64,000 nucleotides of DNA from positions 744,001-808,000 of the forward strand of contig CAWHMD010000008.1 of NCBI GenBank assembly GCA_963830385.1. Reading direction: 5' to 3'. The notes below the pieces were generated by a model. It was not told the DNA's origin, searched no databases, and saw only the letters and a program-made list of their open reading frames with translations. This document shows, piece by piece, positions 52,650 to 60,862 of the stretch. The first letter of the stretch is position 1, and each line of letters opens with the position of its first letter. The position numbers and the translations under genes were made by a program. Origin of the DNA: Bog-532 sp963830385. Lineage in GTDB: Bacteria > Actinomycetota > Actinomycetes > Streptosporangiales > Streptosporangiaceae.

Positions 52650-54006
52650 TTAATACTGCAACGGCACTTATGTGATCCGTGATGGATCATTGAGTGCGTG
52701 ATGGTGGATGTTGTCGCGGGTGAGCTGGACCGGGTGCATGAGCGGATCGCGGGCCGGTTCGGGCGCGCTGAGCCGTGGGCGCGGGTCCGGAAGTATGTGT
52801 CTGGACTGGTCGCGGGCCTGGAACGGAAGAACGGCTGGACGCTGGCGGAACGCGCTGGCGAGGTCAGCCCGGACGGGATGCAGCGGCTGCTGCGCCGCGC
52901 CGACTGGGACGTGGATGGCGTCCGCGATGACGTCCGGGCTTATGTCATCGAGCATCTGGGCGAGGCCGGCGGGGTGCTGATTGCTGATGAGACCGGCTTC
53001 ATCAAGAAGGGCACCCGGTCGGCGGGGGTGCAGCGGCAGTATTCCGGGACGGCGGGACGGACCGAGAACTGCCAGGTCGGGGTGTTCCTGGCCTATGCCT
53101 CCGATCGTGGGCACGCCCTGATTGACCGGGAACTGTATCTGCCGCAGTCCTGGGCGGACGACGGGGACCGGCGCCGGGCGGCGGGCATCCCGGCGGAGGT
53201 GGAGTTCACCACCAAGCCGCGGCAGGCGCAGGCGATGATCAGCCGGGTGATCGAGGCCGGGGTGCCGTTTGCGTGGTTCACCGCGGACGAGGTCTGCGGG
53301 CAGGCCAAGTACTTGCAGGCCTGGCTGGAAGAAAAGGACGTGCCCTATGTGCTGGCCATCCGGCGCAGCGACACCCTCACCACCAGCACCGGTGAGCAGC
53401 GGGCTGATGCGCTGATCGCCGCCGCGCCGGCCCGCGCATGGCAGCGGATCTCAGTGGGGCCCGGGGCGCACGGCCTGCGGGAGTCCAGCTGGGCCCGGGT
53501 CCCGGTCCGGCCCGGGTGGCGGGCCGGCCGCGGGCACTGGCTGCTGGCCCGCCGGTCCCTCCGCGACCCCGATGAGATCGCCTATTACGCCTGCTACGGC
53601 CCCCGCCGCTGCAGCACCGCCGACCTGGCCTGGACCGCGGGGAGCCGCTGGCACATCGAGGAATGCTTCCAGCAGGCCAAGGGCGAGGCCGGGCTCGATC
53701 ACTACCAGGTCCGGTCCTGGCGGGCCTGGTACGCCCACATCACCTTGTCGATGCTCGCCCTGGCCTGGCTCGCGGCCGGCCGGGCCCAGGCGGAAAAAGG
53801 GGGATCGGCACCAGCGACCCCGCCATGATCGGCTACACGTTACCGGAGATCCGCCGGCTCCTGACCAGCCTGATTCAGGCCCGCGCACCCAACCCCGGCC
53901 ACATCTGGTCCTGGTCCACCTGGCGCCGAAAACGCCAGTACGAAGCCCGGCTATGCCACTACCGGCAACGCGGATACGTACTCAGCTAAGCGCCGTGCAG
54001 GATTAA
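52650..54006 (+). mobile_element. IS701-family unit A (transposase, both ends)
   Basis: The left end TTAATACTGCAACGGCAC (52650-52667) faces an imperfect right end GCGCCGTGCAGGATTAA (53990-54006), which differs from the perfect complement by one deleted T and one T/G change. TTAA at both edges fits the four-base Y-T-A-R target of IS701. Inside is a transposase in two frames. Directly at the right TTAA another left end begins (unit B), so the elements stand head to tail. Confidence 0.75.
52698..53989 (+). CDS. IS701-family transposase (unit A), needs -1 frameshift
   Basis: GTG/ATG start at 52698/52701. VAGELDRVHERIAGRFGRAE, ERKNGWTLAERAGEVSPDGM, then the DDE region GGVLIADETGFIKKGTRSAG, QRQYSGTAGRTENCQVGVFL, VPFAWFTADEVCGQAKYLQA, and SRWHIEECFQQAKGEAGLDH for the catalytic Glu. 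At GAAAAAGGGGG (53793-53803) the frame closes shortly after (TGA 53826), while the -1 frame continues as RGIGTSDPAMIGYTLPEIRR, LLTSLI, WSWSTWRRKRQYEARL to TAA 53987-53989. Slippage on AAA gives a 430-residue protein. The same junction occurs in unit C. Confidence 0.85.
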
Positions 54007-55092
54007 TACTGCAACGGCGCCTGGGTGATCCGTGGGGGATCATTGAGGGCAATGCGGTTACGCACTGACGTGGGCGCGGGGTGCCGGGCCGGCCGGTGAG
54101 AATGGGCGCTGCGGGGGCACTCTGAGGTCATGCTTGTCCATCTCGATACCGACCTTGGCGGTGACACCGACGACGCCTGCGCTCTGGCCTTCCTGCTGGG
54201 GCAGCCGGGAGTGGAGCTGGCCGGTGTCACGACAGTTGCCGACCGGGACGGACGCCGGGCTGGGTACGTTCGCCACTGCCTGACCCTGGCTGGACGCGAC
54301 GGCATCCCCGTGGCCGCGGGGGCTGGGGTGTCGATGACCACGCTGGGATCGGCCGGGCCGGTGACCGATGACGAGCGCTACTGGCCCAGCGGCCTGCCCT
54401 GCTGCCCCGCACCGCCGGGAGCCGCACTTGACCTTCTGCTCCGCAACGCCGGGCGGGGCGCGACGCTGGTAGCGATCGGCCCATGGACCAACCTGGCTTT
54501 GCTGGAGATTGCCCGCCCGGGCAGTCTGCGCCGGACACCGGTCGTGGCGACGGGCGGATGGACAGGGCTGGGGACCGGCCTGCCCCGGTGGGGGCCGGAG
54601 ATGGATTTCAACGTGCAGCAGGACACCCGGGCCGCCGAGATCGTCGCCGCCACCGCCGATCTGACCCTGGTCCCGCTGCCGGTCACGCTCACGGCCCCGC
54701 TGCGCGCCGCCGATCTGCCGCGCCTTCGTGCCTCGGGCCCGCTCGGCGAACTGCTCGCCCGCCAGGGCGAGGCACACGGCCATGACTTCCAGATGGGCGA
54801 GATGGGACAGCTCCATGCGGGGCTGCCTGATGACCTGCTCAACTTCCAATACGACCCGGTGGCCTGCGCCGTAGCGCTCGGCTGGCCGGGCGCGATCGTA
54901 GAGGAAACACGGCTGGAGCTCGTTCACCAGGGCGAGCTGGTGCAGTTCCGGCCCGGGACTGCCGGACGGCCAACGCGGATGCTAACAGACCTGGACTCGG
55001 CCGGCTTCACCGAATACTGGCTCAACGCTGTGGAAGCAGCCCAGTCGCCAGCCAGACGCCCTGCGGACCCGCAACTGCCGTTGCAGTATTAA
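54003..55092 (+). mobile_element. Cargo cassette B: nucleoside hydrolase gene between IS701-type ends
   Basis: Left end TTAATACTGCAACGGCGC (54003-54020), followed by about 30 bases like the left leader of unit A (GTGATCCGTG then GGATCATTGAGGG), and right end TGCCGTTGCAGTATTAA (55076-55092). These are good complements of each other. Between them is only a nucleoside hydrolase gene, no transposase. The outer TTAA bases are shared with the neighbours on both sides. Confidence 0.7.
54130..55092 (+). CDS. Inosine-uridine-preferring nucleoside hydrolase (IUNH family)
   Basis: 320 aa from ATG 54130. N-terminal Ca-binding motif in VHLDTDLGGDTDDACAL (residues 4-14), LAGVTTVADRD, GPWTNLALLE (about 118-127), PEMDFNVQQDTRAAEIV with the conserved Glu/Asn/Asp cluster, and DPVACAVALGWPGA near the C-terminus. 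Hydrolyses ribonucleosides to base and ribose. Its last codons (PLQY-stop) are read from the right terminal repeat of the IS701-type cassette, so the gene end was formed by joining to the repeat. GAGG upstream is a weak ribosome site. Confidence 0.85.
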   Translation: MLVHLDTDLGGDTDDACALAFLLGQPGVELAGVTTVADRDGRRAGYVRHCLTLAGRDGIPVAAGAGVSMTTLGSAGPVTDDERYWPSGLPCCPAPPGAALDLLLRNAGRGATLVAIGPWTNLALLEIARPGSLRRTPVVATGGWTGLGTGLPRWGPEMDFNVQQDTRAAEIVAATADLTLVPLPVTLTAPLRAADLPRLRASGPLGELLARQGEAHGHDFQMGEMGQLHAGLPDDLLNFQYDPVACAVALGWPGAIVEETRLELVHQGELVQFRPGTAGRPTRMLTDLDSAGFTEYWLNAVEAAQSPARRPADPQLPLQY

Positions 55093-56426
55093 TACTGCGA
55101 CGGCACTTGCTGCGTGGGGGCATGATGCTGTGCGTGGTGGTGGAGCTGGCGGCTGATGAGCTAGATCGGGTGTTCGGGCGGATCGGGGGCCGGTTTGCGC
55201 GGGCTGAGCCGCGGGGCCGGGTGCGCCGGTATGTGGCGGGGCTGACTGCGGGCCTGGAGCGCAAGAACGGGTGGACGCTGGCCCGAGCAGGCCAGGGAAA
55301 TCAGCCCGGACGGGATGCAGCGGCTGCTGCGCCGCGCTGACTGGGACATCGATGGAGTCCGCGATGACTTGCGGGACTATGCAATCGAGCATCTCGGGGA
55401 CTCCGGCGGGGTGCTGATCGCCGATGAGACCGGGTTCATCAAGAAAGGCACCCGGTCAGCAGGGGTGCAGCGGCAGTACTCCGGCACGGCCGGACGGACC
55501 GAGAACTGCCAGATCGGGGTGTTCTTGGCCTATGCCTCCCGGCATGGGCACGCGCTGATCGACCGCGAGCTCCACCTGCCCCGGGCGTGGACCGATGATC
55601 CGGGCCGGTGCTGGGCGGCTGGCATCCCTGCCGGCGTGGAGTTCGCCACCAAGCCGGTGCAGGCCCAGGCGATGATCGCCCGGGCGATCGAGGGGAGGGT
55701 GCCGTTCGCCTGGTTCACCGGCGATGAGATTTATGGGCAGGCCAAATGGCTGCAGGCCTGGCTGCAAGAGCGCCACATGTCCTATGTGATGGCGATCCGG
55801 CGCAGCGACACGCTCACCACCGATACGGGCGAGCAGCGGGCTGACGCGCTGATCGCCGCGCTGGCCCCGCAGTGCTGGCAGCGCATCTCCGCCGGGGCCG
55901 GAGCGCACGGCCCGCGCGAGTATCACTGGGCCCGGGTCCTTGTCCGCACCCCGTGGGCACCGGGCCGGGGGCACTGGCTGCTGGCCCGGAGATCGCTGCG
56001 TGATCCGGGCGAGATCGCCTATTACGCCTCCTACGGGCCCCGGCGCGCCAGCACCGCCACCCTGGCCGCGGTCGCCGGCAGCCGCTGGCACATCGAAAAA
56101 TGCTTCCAGCAGGCCAAGAACGAGACTGGGCTGGACCACTACCAGGCCCGCACCTGGCGGGCCTGGTATGCCCACATCACGCTGTCGATGCTGGCCCTGG
56201 CCTGGCTGGCCGGCAGCCGGGCGCGGGCGGTAAAAGGGGTACCGGCACCAGCGGGCCAGGCATGATCGGCTACACGTTAGCGGAAGTCCGCCGCCTGCTC
56301 ATCAAGATCACCCAGCAGCAGCCACCGGCTCCCGGACAGGCCTGGTCCTGGTCCCGCTGGCGCCGCAAACGCCAGTACCAAGCCCGCATCAGCCATTACC
56401 GCCGGCGAGGGTACGTCCTCACCTGA
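55089..56426 (+). mobile_element. IS701-family unit C (degenerate transposase)
   Basis: Left end TTAATACTGCGACGGCAC (55089-55106) shares its TTAA with the right end of cassette B to form a 16-bp palindrome GCAGTATTAATACTGC (55083-55098). The transposase inside is a relative of that in unit A, not a recent copy. No complete right end follows the transposase stop; a left-end-like sequence starts instead at 56430. Confidence 0.7.
55122..56426 (+). pseudogene. IS701-family transposase (unit C), frameshifted
   Basis: ATG 55122 gives MMLCVVVELAADELDRVFGR and AGLERKNGWTLA, aligning with unit A. At CCC 55282-55284 one extra base breaks the frame; the +1 frame resumes as MQRLLRRADWDIDGVRDDLR and runs through DETGFIKKGTRSAG and SRWHIEKCFQQAKNE to TGA at 56263-56265. 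The -1 site AAAAGGGG (56232-56239) then leads to RGTGTSGPGMIGYTLAEVRR and RQYQAR to TGA 56424-56426, as in unit A. The upstream single-base insertion makes it inactive unless it is a sequencing error. Confidence 0.8.
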
Positions 56427-56429
56427 ACG

Positions 56430-57345
56430 TGCGGCGGCACTTGGCGTGCCTGGCATCCCGGCCATGGCGGCGGGGTGTGCCAGCATGTCCTCATGGCTGA
56501 GGAGCGGCTTGCGGGCGGGTACGGCGATGGGGCCGTGCGGGTGGGGGATACGGTGCATCGCCTGGCCGGCCGGTGGACGCCGGCCGTGCACACGCTGCTT
56601 TCCTATCTGGCCGACCGGGGGTTCACCGGTGCCCCGCGTCCGCTCGGGTTCGACGAGCAGGGCCGGGAGGTGCTCACTTTCCTGGAAGGCGAGACCGTCG
56701 GGCGCCGCAAGCCCCGGCCCGCCTGGGTGCACACCGAGGACACCCTGGTCCAGGTCGCGGGCTGGATGCGCGAGTTCCACCAGATCGTCGCGGACTTCGT
56801 CCCGCCGCCTGACGCGGTCTGGCGCGAGGGTGGCACCTGGTCACCGGGCCTGATCATCGCCCACAACGACGCGACCACCCACAACGCCGCCTGGCACCAG
56901 GGCCAGCTCACCGGGTTCTTCGACTGGGACTTCGCCGGGCCCGCCACACCGCAGTGGGACCTGGCCCTGACCGGCTACACCTGGGTGCCCCTGCACACCC
57001 AGTCCATCGTCGCCGCCGAGGGGTTCACCGACTTCGCGGACCGGCCCCGCCGGCTCGGCCGGTTCCTGGACACCTACGGCTGGGCGGGAACCACCGGGGA
57101 GTTCCTCGAGGTGGTCCAAGCACGCATGACCGCCCACGCCACCGGCATCCACGACAAGGCCGCCGCGGGCGACCAGGCATCCAGGCGCCTGCTCGATCAA
57201 GGCCTGCCCGACGCCGTCGACCAGGCCCTCGCCGACCTGGCGAGCTTCCCCCGATAGGGCGGCCAGCGCAGCGGAATAGCCGCCTGCCCTAGGCAAAGAC
57301 GCGCCGCCCGAGCACGCGCACACCCAAGTGCCGTTGCAGTATTAA
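56430..57345 (+). mobile_element. Cargo cassette D: APH-type kinase gene between left-end-like and right terminal repeat
   Basis: Left side TGCGGCGGCACTTGGCGTG (56430-56448) matches the left end of unit C (TGCGACGGCACTTGCTGCG) with the TTAATAC edge missing. Right end CAAGTGCCGTTGCAGTATTA ends at 57345 with TTAA 57342-57345, perfectly complementary to the IS701-type left end. One APH-type gene lies between. Confidence 0.65.
56493..57257 (+). CDS. Aminoglycoside-phosphotransferase-family (APH) kinase-like protein
   Basis: 254 aa from ATG 56493. Kinase-like core: LSYLADRGFTGAPRPLGFDE, VLTFLEGETVGRRKPRPAWV, IIAHNDATTHNAAWHQGQLT (HxD-x4-N; His124, Asp126), FFDWDFAGPATPQWDLAL (metal Asp144 and following W-D). 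ATP-dependent phosphorylation of a small molecule; the family includes antibiotic kinases, choline and homoserine kinases, so resistance is only one possibility. It is the single gene between IS701-type terminal repeats. Confidence 0.82.
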   Translation: MAEERLAGGYGDGAVRVGDTVHRLAGRWTPAVHTLLSYLADRGFTGAPRPLGFDEQGREVLTFLEGETVGRRKPRPAWVHTEDTLVQVAGWMREFHQIVADFVPPPDAVWREGGTWSPGLIIAHNDATTHNAAWHQGQLTGFFDWDFAGPATPQWDLALTGYTWVPLHTQSIVAAEGFTDFADRPRRLGRFLDTYGWAGTTGEFLEVVQARMTAHATGIHDKAAAGDQASRRLLDQGLPDAVDQALADLASFPR

Positions 57346-57439
57346 GCGTCAACCATCGAGCGACTTGAGAAGTGGCCTCTTGCATGGCTCACGAGCCCGA
57401 AAAGCGACGACCGAATTCACACGGTGGATCGAGGCTTAG

Positions 57440-57913
57440 TCACAGCACTCCTGCGAGATAACCTTTGTTGGTCAAGAACTTATCCTGATCATGATGCATG
57501 CCGCTGGGAAGGTTGGTGAACCAAGCTCCATTTGAAGCTTCTTTGTTAATACTAGGGGTGCCACTGTATTTTGAGACCTCGAAAACCAGACCGACTGGCG
57601 AATCGAGACCCTCTGAGTAATGAGACGGATATTCTATGTAACCGCAATCTCTCGCCTGATCAACGTCGACATCGATAGATAGTTCTCGCAAGGCGATCCT
57701 ATGAACGGCATGAATTAGAGGTTCGCCGAACTGTACCGTCCCACCGGGGAGGTGCCACAGTCCCTCGCATGGCCCTGCAGCTCTTTGCGTAAGGTAGACG
57801 GCACCGTGCTCATTTCGGACTATGATTTCCACCGTCAAACGTGGCACTTTCGCGTAGATTTGCTTAAACTCGTCTTCTGTCAACGGCCACTGCTCTTTCT
57901 CCATGGTGTCCAT
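57440..57913 (-). CDS. Nudix hydrolase, GDP-mannose mannosyl hydrolase-like Nudix box
   Basis: 157 aa. The Nudix box is PGGTVQFGEPLIHAVHRIAL, RELSID: it keeps G-x5-E and the final R-E-L but has Ile and Arg in place of two catalytic glutamates, like GDPMH-type enzymes. Upstream residues PRLTVEIIVRNEHGAVYLTQ and the GLWHLPGGT entry are typical of sugar-nucleotide or nucleotide-triphosphate hydrolases. Base composition is clearly lower in GC than the surrounding genome. Its 5' end overlaps a 100-aa gene upstream, so three genes here form one operon. Confidence 0.85.
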   Translation of the reverse strand: MDTMEKEQWPLTEDEFKQIYAKVPRLTVEIIVRNEHGAVYLTQRAAGPCEGLWHLPGGTVQFGEPLIHAVHRIALRELSIDVDVDQARDCGYIEYPSHYSEGLDSPVGLVFEVSKYSGTPSINKEASNGAWFTNLPSGMHHDQDKFLTNKGYLAGVL

Positions 57914-58182
57914 GGTATCAGCAAGGTCGACTTCGGCTGGCCCCCTTCAATCTCATGGTCAGCAACCTGTGACATGTCCGGATTCCCGTTGCTCCCACTA
58001 AGGGCTATGCTGCATCGGATACGTGAATCTGACGCTCGATGGCGAGCAACATCTGTAAGTTGCAAAAGGGCACTCCACGCTGCCAGGTTAAAATCATTAT
58101 GTATCAGGCCAGCGAGATAACTATGTAGTTGAGTCTGATCCGGTCTCTTGTCGGTCTGTCGACACTCATAGTCGTGGTCCAC
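57880..58182 (-). CDS. 100-aa protein of unknown function in the low-GC operon
   Basis: 100 aa, overlapping the previous gene by 17 bases at its start and the Nudix gene by 34 at its end. Reads CRQTDKRPDQTQLHSYLAGL, IHNDFNLAAWSALLQLTDVA, RHRASDSRIRCSIALSGSNG. Helical, no motif recognised. The overlaps on both sides argue for a real gene in a compact operon; the low GC is shared with its neighbours. Could instead be a chance ORF. Confidence 0.5.
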   Translation of the reverse strand: MDHDYECRQTDKRPDQTQLHSYLAGLIHNDFNLAAWSALLQLTDVARHRASDSRIRCSIALSGSNGNPDMSQVADHEIEGGQPKSTLLIPWTPWRKSSGR

Positions 58183-58987
58183 GCCCTGGCTCCAGTACTA
58201 CCGGGTCGCCATCCCAGTTCATGTCATCATTAACGACCAGATTTATCAGCATGGTTAGCAATTCTTCATATCGCTGCATAATCGTGTTATGGAATGTTTC
58301 ACGATCATCCCATTGCAAATCTTTTACGCCCAAGAAAAGCGGGCGGATGCTTAGCGGTATCTTCTCGTCGATCGGATGGCTGCTGTGGGTTTCAATCATT
58401 CCGTCCAAGCGCGGGCCTTTATGAACAAGGCGATAGTAACGAACACTTAGCATGTCGACCACTCCATGCCAGAGCCAGCGCGCCTCGCCATCTGGGAAGT
58501 AAACACGGAGCTGCTCTTCCAAAACTCGTGCATTAATCCGAAACTCCTCGTACTGCTTAGGCAAATTACCAAGATTGACTTGGTCCTCCCCGTTGTATTG
58601 TTCAACGCGAGTAGGCTCAATCAATCTTGTATAAAAACCGAATGCTATCCTCATAATGTCGAGGCTTATTTGATTCTTTCGTTCCCGTTCCGCCTGCGCG
58701 CGCTGTTCTTCTTGTTTTAGGTCAGATCGCAGGCGCTCTTCTTCTTGTTTTAGGTCAGATCGCAGGCGCTCTTCTTCTTGCTTGTGTTCTGCTCGATCAC
58801 GCTCTTCGATCCGTACTTGGTCTGCGTGGCGAGTTTGTATTCTGTAGCAGATCAGCGTGGCCGCCACGCCAACAAAAATTGCCGTTATGACCGGACTGAC
58901 GGCGTCTAGAGTCGCCTGACGCCAGAACCACGCCTGACGCCAGAACGGCGAAGCAGTCGCTTGGGCGACGAGGAGCGAGAGTGTCAT
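58166..58987 (-). CDS. Membrane-anchored coiled-coil protein with unknown cytosolic domain
   Basis: 273 aa from ATG 58985-58987 with GGGAGGAAAGG upstream; a longer frame to 59149 is unlikely. One membrane helix (VSPVITAIFVGVAATLICYR, about residues 26-48), a charged coiled coil (about 55-110) containing two exact 11-residue units EERLRSDLKQE, then a C-terminal domain with MRIAFGFYTRLIEPTRVEQY, ILPKQYEE-like NLPKQYEEFRINARVLEEQL, FPDGEARWLWHGVVDMLSVR. It resembles no family I can name. Low-GC codon usage marks it as recently acquired. Confidence 0.75.
   Translation of the reverse strand: MTLSLLVAQATASPFWRQAWFWRQATLDAVSPVITAIFVGVAATLICYRIQTRHADQVRIEERDRAEHKQEEERLRSDLKQEEERLRSDLKQEEQRAQAERERKNQISLDIMRIAFGFYTRLIEPTRVEQYNGEDQVNLGNLPKQYEEFRINARVLEEQLRVYFPDGEARWLWHGVVDMLSVRYYRLVHKGPRLDGMIETHSSHPIDEKIPLSIRPLFLGVKDLQWDDRETFHNTIMQRYEELLTMLINLVVNDDMNWDGDPVVLEPGRGPRL
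58706..58774 (-). repeat. Two exact 33-bp in-frame repeats in the coiled-coil gene
   Basis: The 33-base unit beginning TTCTTCTTGTTTTAGGTCAG is present twice in a row, each coding 11 residues (EERLRSDLKQE). Exact tandem copies with no drift imply a recent slippage event that lengthens the coiled coil by three helical turns. Confidence 0.85.
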
Positions 58988-59611
58988 TGCATGCACCTTT
59001 CCTCCCAGAGTGTCCGAGTAAAAGAACCTCAACTCGGCTAATATCTGTCCCAAGCTAGTCGAATCAGGAACTTTGCCGCGCACGTTTCGGGCGTGGCCTT
59101 TGCCATCAGGCCCACTGGGGTCGCTAGCGGCTCCGTCGATGACCGCCAATTCGGGTCATCTGGAGGCAATGCGGTTGCTGGCGTTTGTGCTGCCACTGGT
59201 GATGTCTGGGCTTGACGCTCAAGCGTCAGTGACCTTCTCCTTACCATCTAGGGGCAAGAAGGTCACTGGAGGTCGTTAACGCAGCTCGTTGGCTTGCAAG
59301 GGACGCTAAGGATCGGTAGAGGTCGCTGCGGTTGCTGCATTTTGCTGCTGCACACCATCACCGCTGGGGCGCCGACGACTACTTGATACCCCAGGCACCC
59401 TAGCCAGCGAAATCACCTGCGAAACGAACCGGTTGGGACGCTCGCGAGGGCGGGCAGTCGTCAGGGTAAGTCATGGCGCGATATGCCTGGAGCCAGGCAT
59501 CGCCCAGGCTCGGAAAGTGATTCATGCTCCTTGGGTGATTGCATGCTCTGGCCCCCGGTTTAGGTTGAGGCTGCGGCGTCACCGGGCCGCTGCCGTTCGG
59601 GGAGGACACGC
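58988..59611. other. Gene-free stretch with hairpins upstream of the low-GC operon
   Basis: About 620 bases without a convincing gene. CAGTGACCTTCT (59227-59238) and AGAAGGTCACTG (59257-59268) form a perfect 12-bp stem with an 18-base loop; a smaller GACGC-TCAA-GCGTC hairpin is at 59214-59227. Base composition falls gradually toward the operon. The promoter of the operon and that of the DUF1254 gene may lie here. Confidence 0.6.
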
Positions 59612-60862
59612 ATGGCCGTGAGCGATGACGACATCGTCGATGCCTACTTGTACCTGCTGGGCCGGTTCCTCGTCCTGCGGCAGGAGAACCACGACATCCG
59701 GGTCGAGCAGACCGGCTACAACACGATTAAGTACAACCCGCTCGGGGCCGAGGCGGCCGAGTTCGTGAACCCCAACCTGGATGTCGCCTACCTGGAGGCG
59801 TGGATCGCGGTCGATCCCGATCACGCTGTCGTCATGAATGTGCCGCCGGTCGTTGACCGGTACTACACCGTGCAGATCCTGGACGGCTGGGGCGAGGTCA
59901 TCGCCAACGTCAACCAGCGCACCTACCCGGACCACCCGCACGGTCAGGTCGCCTTCGTACTGGCGGGCACGAGCCCACCGGTTCCGGACGGTGCCCTGCG
60001 CATCGACCTGCCCGCAGCCAAGACGAAGATCCTGGCCCGGGTTGAGCTGGCAGGCGACCCCGGCAAAGCGCTGCACCTTCAGCGCCAGTTCACGCTGGAC
60101 GTTCCCGATGGCATTGGGGTGGAGCCGCCGGTCCAGGTCCCGGACTTCACCAACTCTGCCCTGCTCGGCCCGGAAATCTTCACCCTCTCACGCCAGGTGC
60201 TGGCGTCCTATCCGGACGCCATGCCCAGCGCCGCCCAGCACCAGGGCACGGTTGCCCGGGTTCTCGCGGAGATGACCACCGCCAGCGGCGCCCAGCGGGT
60301 CGCTGACATCATTGGCACCAAGGCGGTCCCCGCGTTTTTCGCCGGTGCGAAGGGCTTCGGACGGCACGAGGGTGGCTGGTCCGTGTCCTACGCCGCTGGC
60401 CGGTTCGGTGACGACATACTGGCCAGGGACATCATCAACTTCGGCGGATTGTGGGCCAACACCACCGACGAAGCCATCTACTTCGTCGGGCTCACCGACG
60501 CGACGGGAACGCTGCTGAACGGCTCCCGCACCTACGAGGTCCAGTTCCCGGCCGATGCGCTGCCAGGCTCCGTCGTCGGGGCGTTCTGGTCATGCACTCT
60601 GTATTCGGTACCCGATTACCATGTCGTCCCGAACAGCATCGACCGCTGGAACCTCAACTCCACGATGCCGCTGAAACACAACCCCGACGGCTCCCTGAGC
60701 CTGTGGCTGGCCCCCCAGCAGCCCGAAGCGGCACCGCAGCCGAACTGGCTTCCCACCCCAGCAGGCCAAGGATTCGCCCTCACCTTGCGGCTCTACGTCT
60801 CGAAACCAGAAGTACTCGACGGACGCTGGTTCCCGCCCCCGCTGACCACAGGCCCAGCGTGA
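59612..60862 (+). CDS. DUF1254/DUF1214 domain protein
   Basis: 416 aa from ATG 59612. DUF1254 at about residues 35-170 (YNTIKYNPLGAEAAEFVNPN, LDVAYLEAWIAVDPDHAVVM) and DUF1214 at about 290-405 (YEVQFPADALPGSVVGAFWS, CTLYSVPDYHVVPNSIDRWN, SLWLAPQQPE, LPTPAGQGFALTLRLY). No signal peptide is seen, unlike many members. The protein pairs are common in bacteria and are often called VPA0450-like; function is not known, though a role in carbohydrate-lipid turnover has been suggested. No operon partners. Confidence 0.92.
   Translation: MAVSDDDIVDAYLYLLGRFLVLRQENHDIRVEQTGYNTIKYNPLGAEAAEFVNPNLDVAYLEAWIAVDPDHAVVMNVPPVVDRYYTVQILDGWGEVIANVNQRTYPDHPHGQVAFVLAGTSPPVPDGALRIDLPAAKTKILARVELAGDPGKALHLQRQFTLDVPDGIGVEPPVQVPDFTNSALLGPEIFTLSRQVLASYPDAMPSAAQHQGTVARVLAEMTTASGAQRVADIIGTKAVPAFFAGAKGFGRHEGGWSVSYAAGRFGDDILARDIINFGGLWANTTDEAIYFVGLTDATGTLLNGSRTYEVQFPADALPGSVVGAFWSCTLYSVPDYHVVPNSIDRWNLNSTMPLKHNPDGSLSLWLAPQQPEAAPQPNWLPTPAGQGFALTLRLYVSKPEVLDGRWFPPPLTTGPA

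Noticed and set aside
56493..57257. Named antibiotic-resistance kinase
   Set aside because: HxD and DWD motifs identify the APH superfamily, but nothing in the sequence tells an antibiotic from other small-molecule substrates.
59038..59279. Short ORFs upstream of the coiled-coil gene (both strands, 68-69 codons)
   Set aside because: No ribosome site, no overlap with a known family, and they cross the hairpins; composition is not gene-like.
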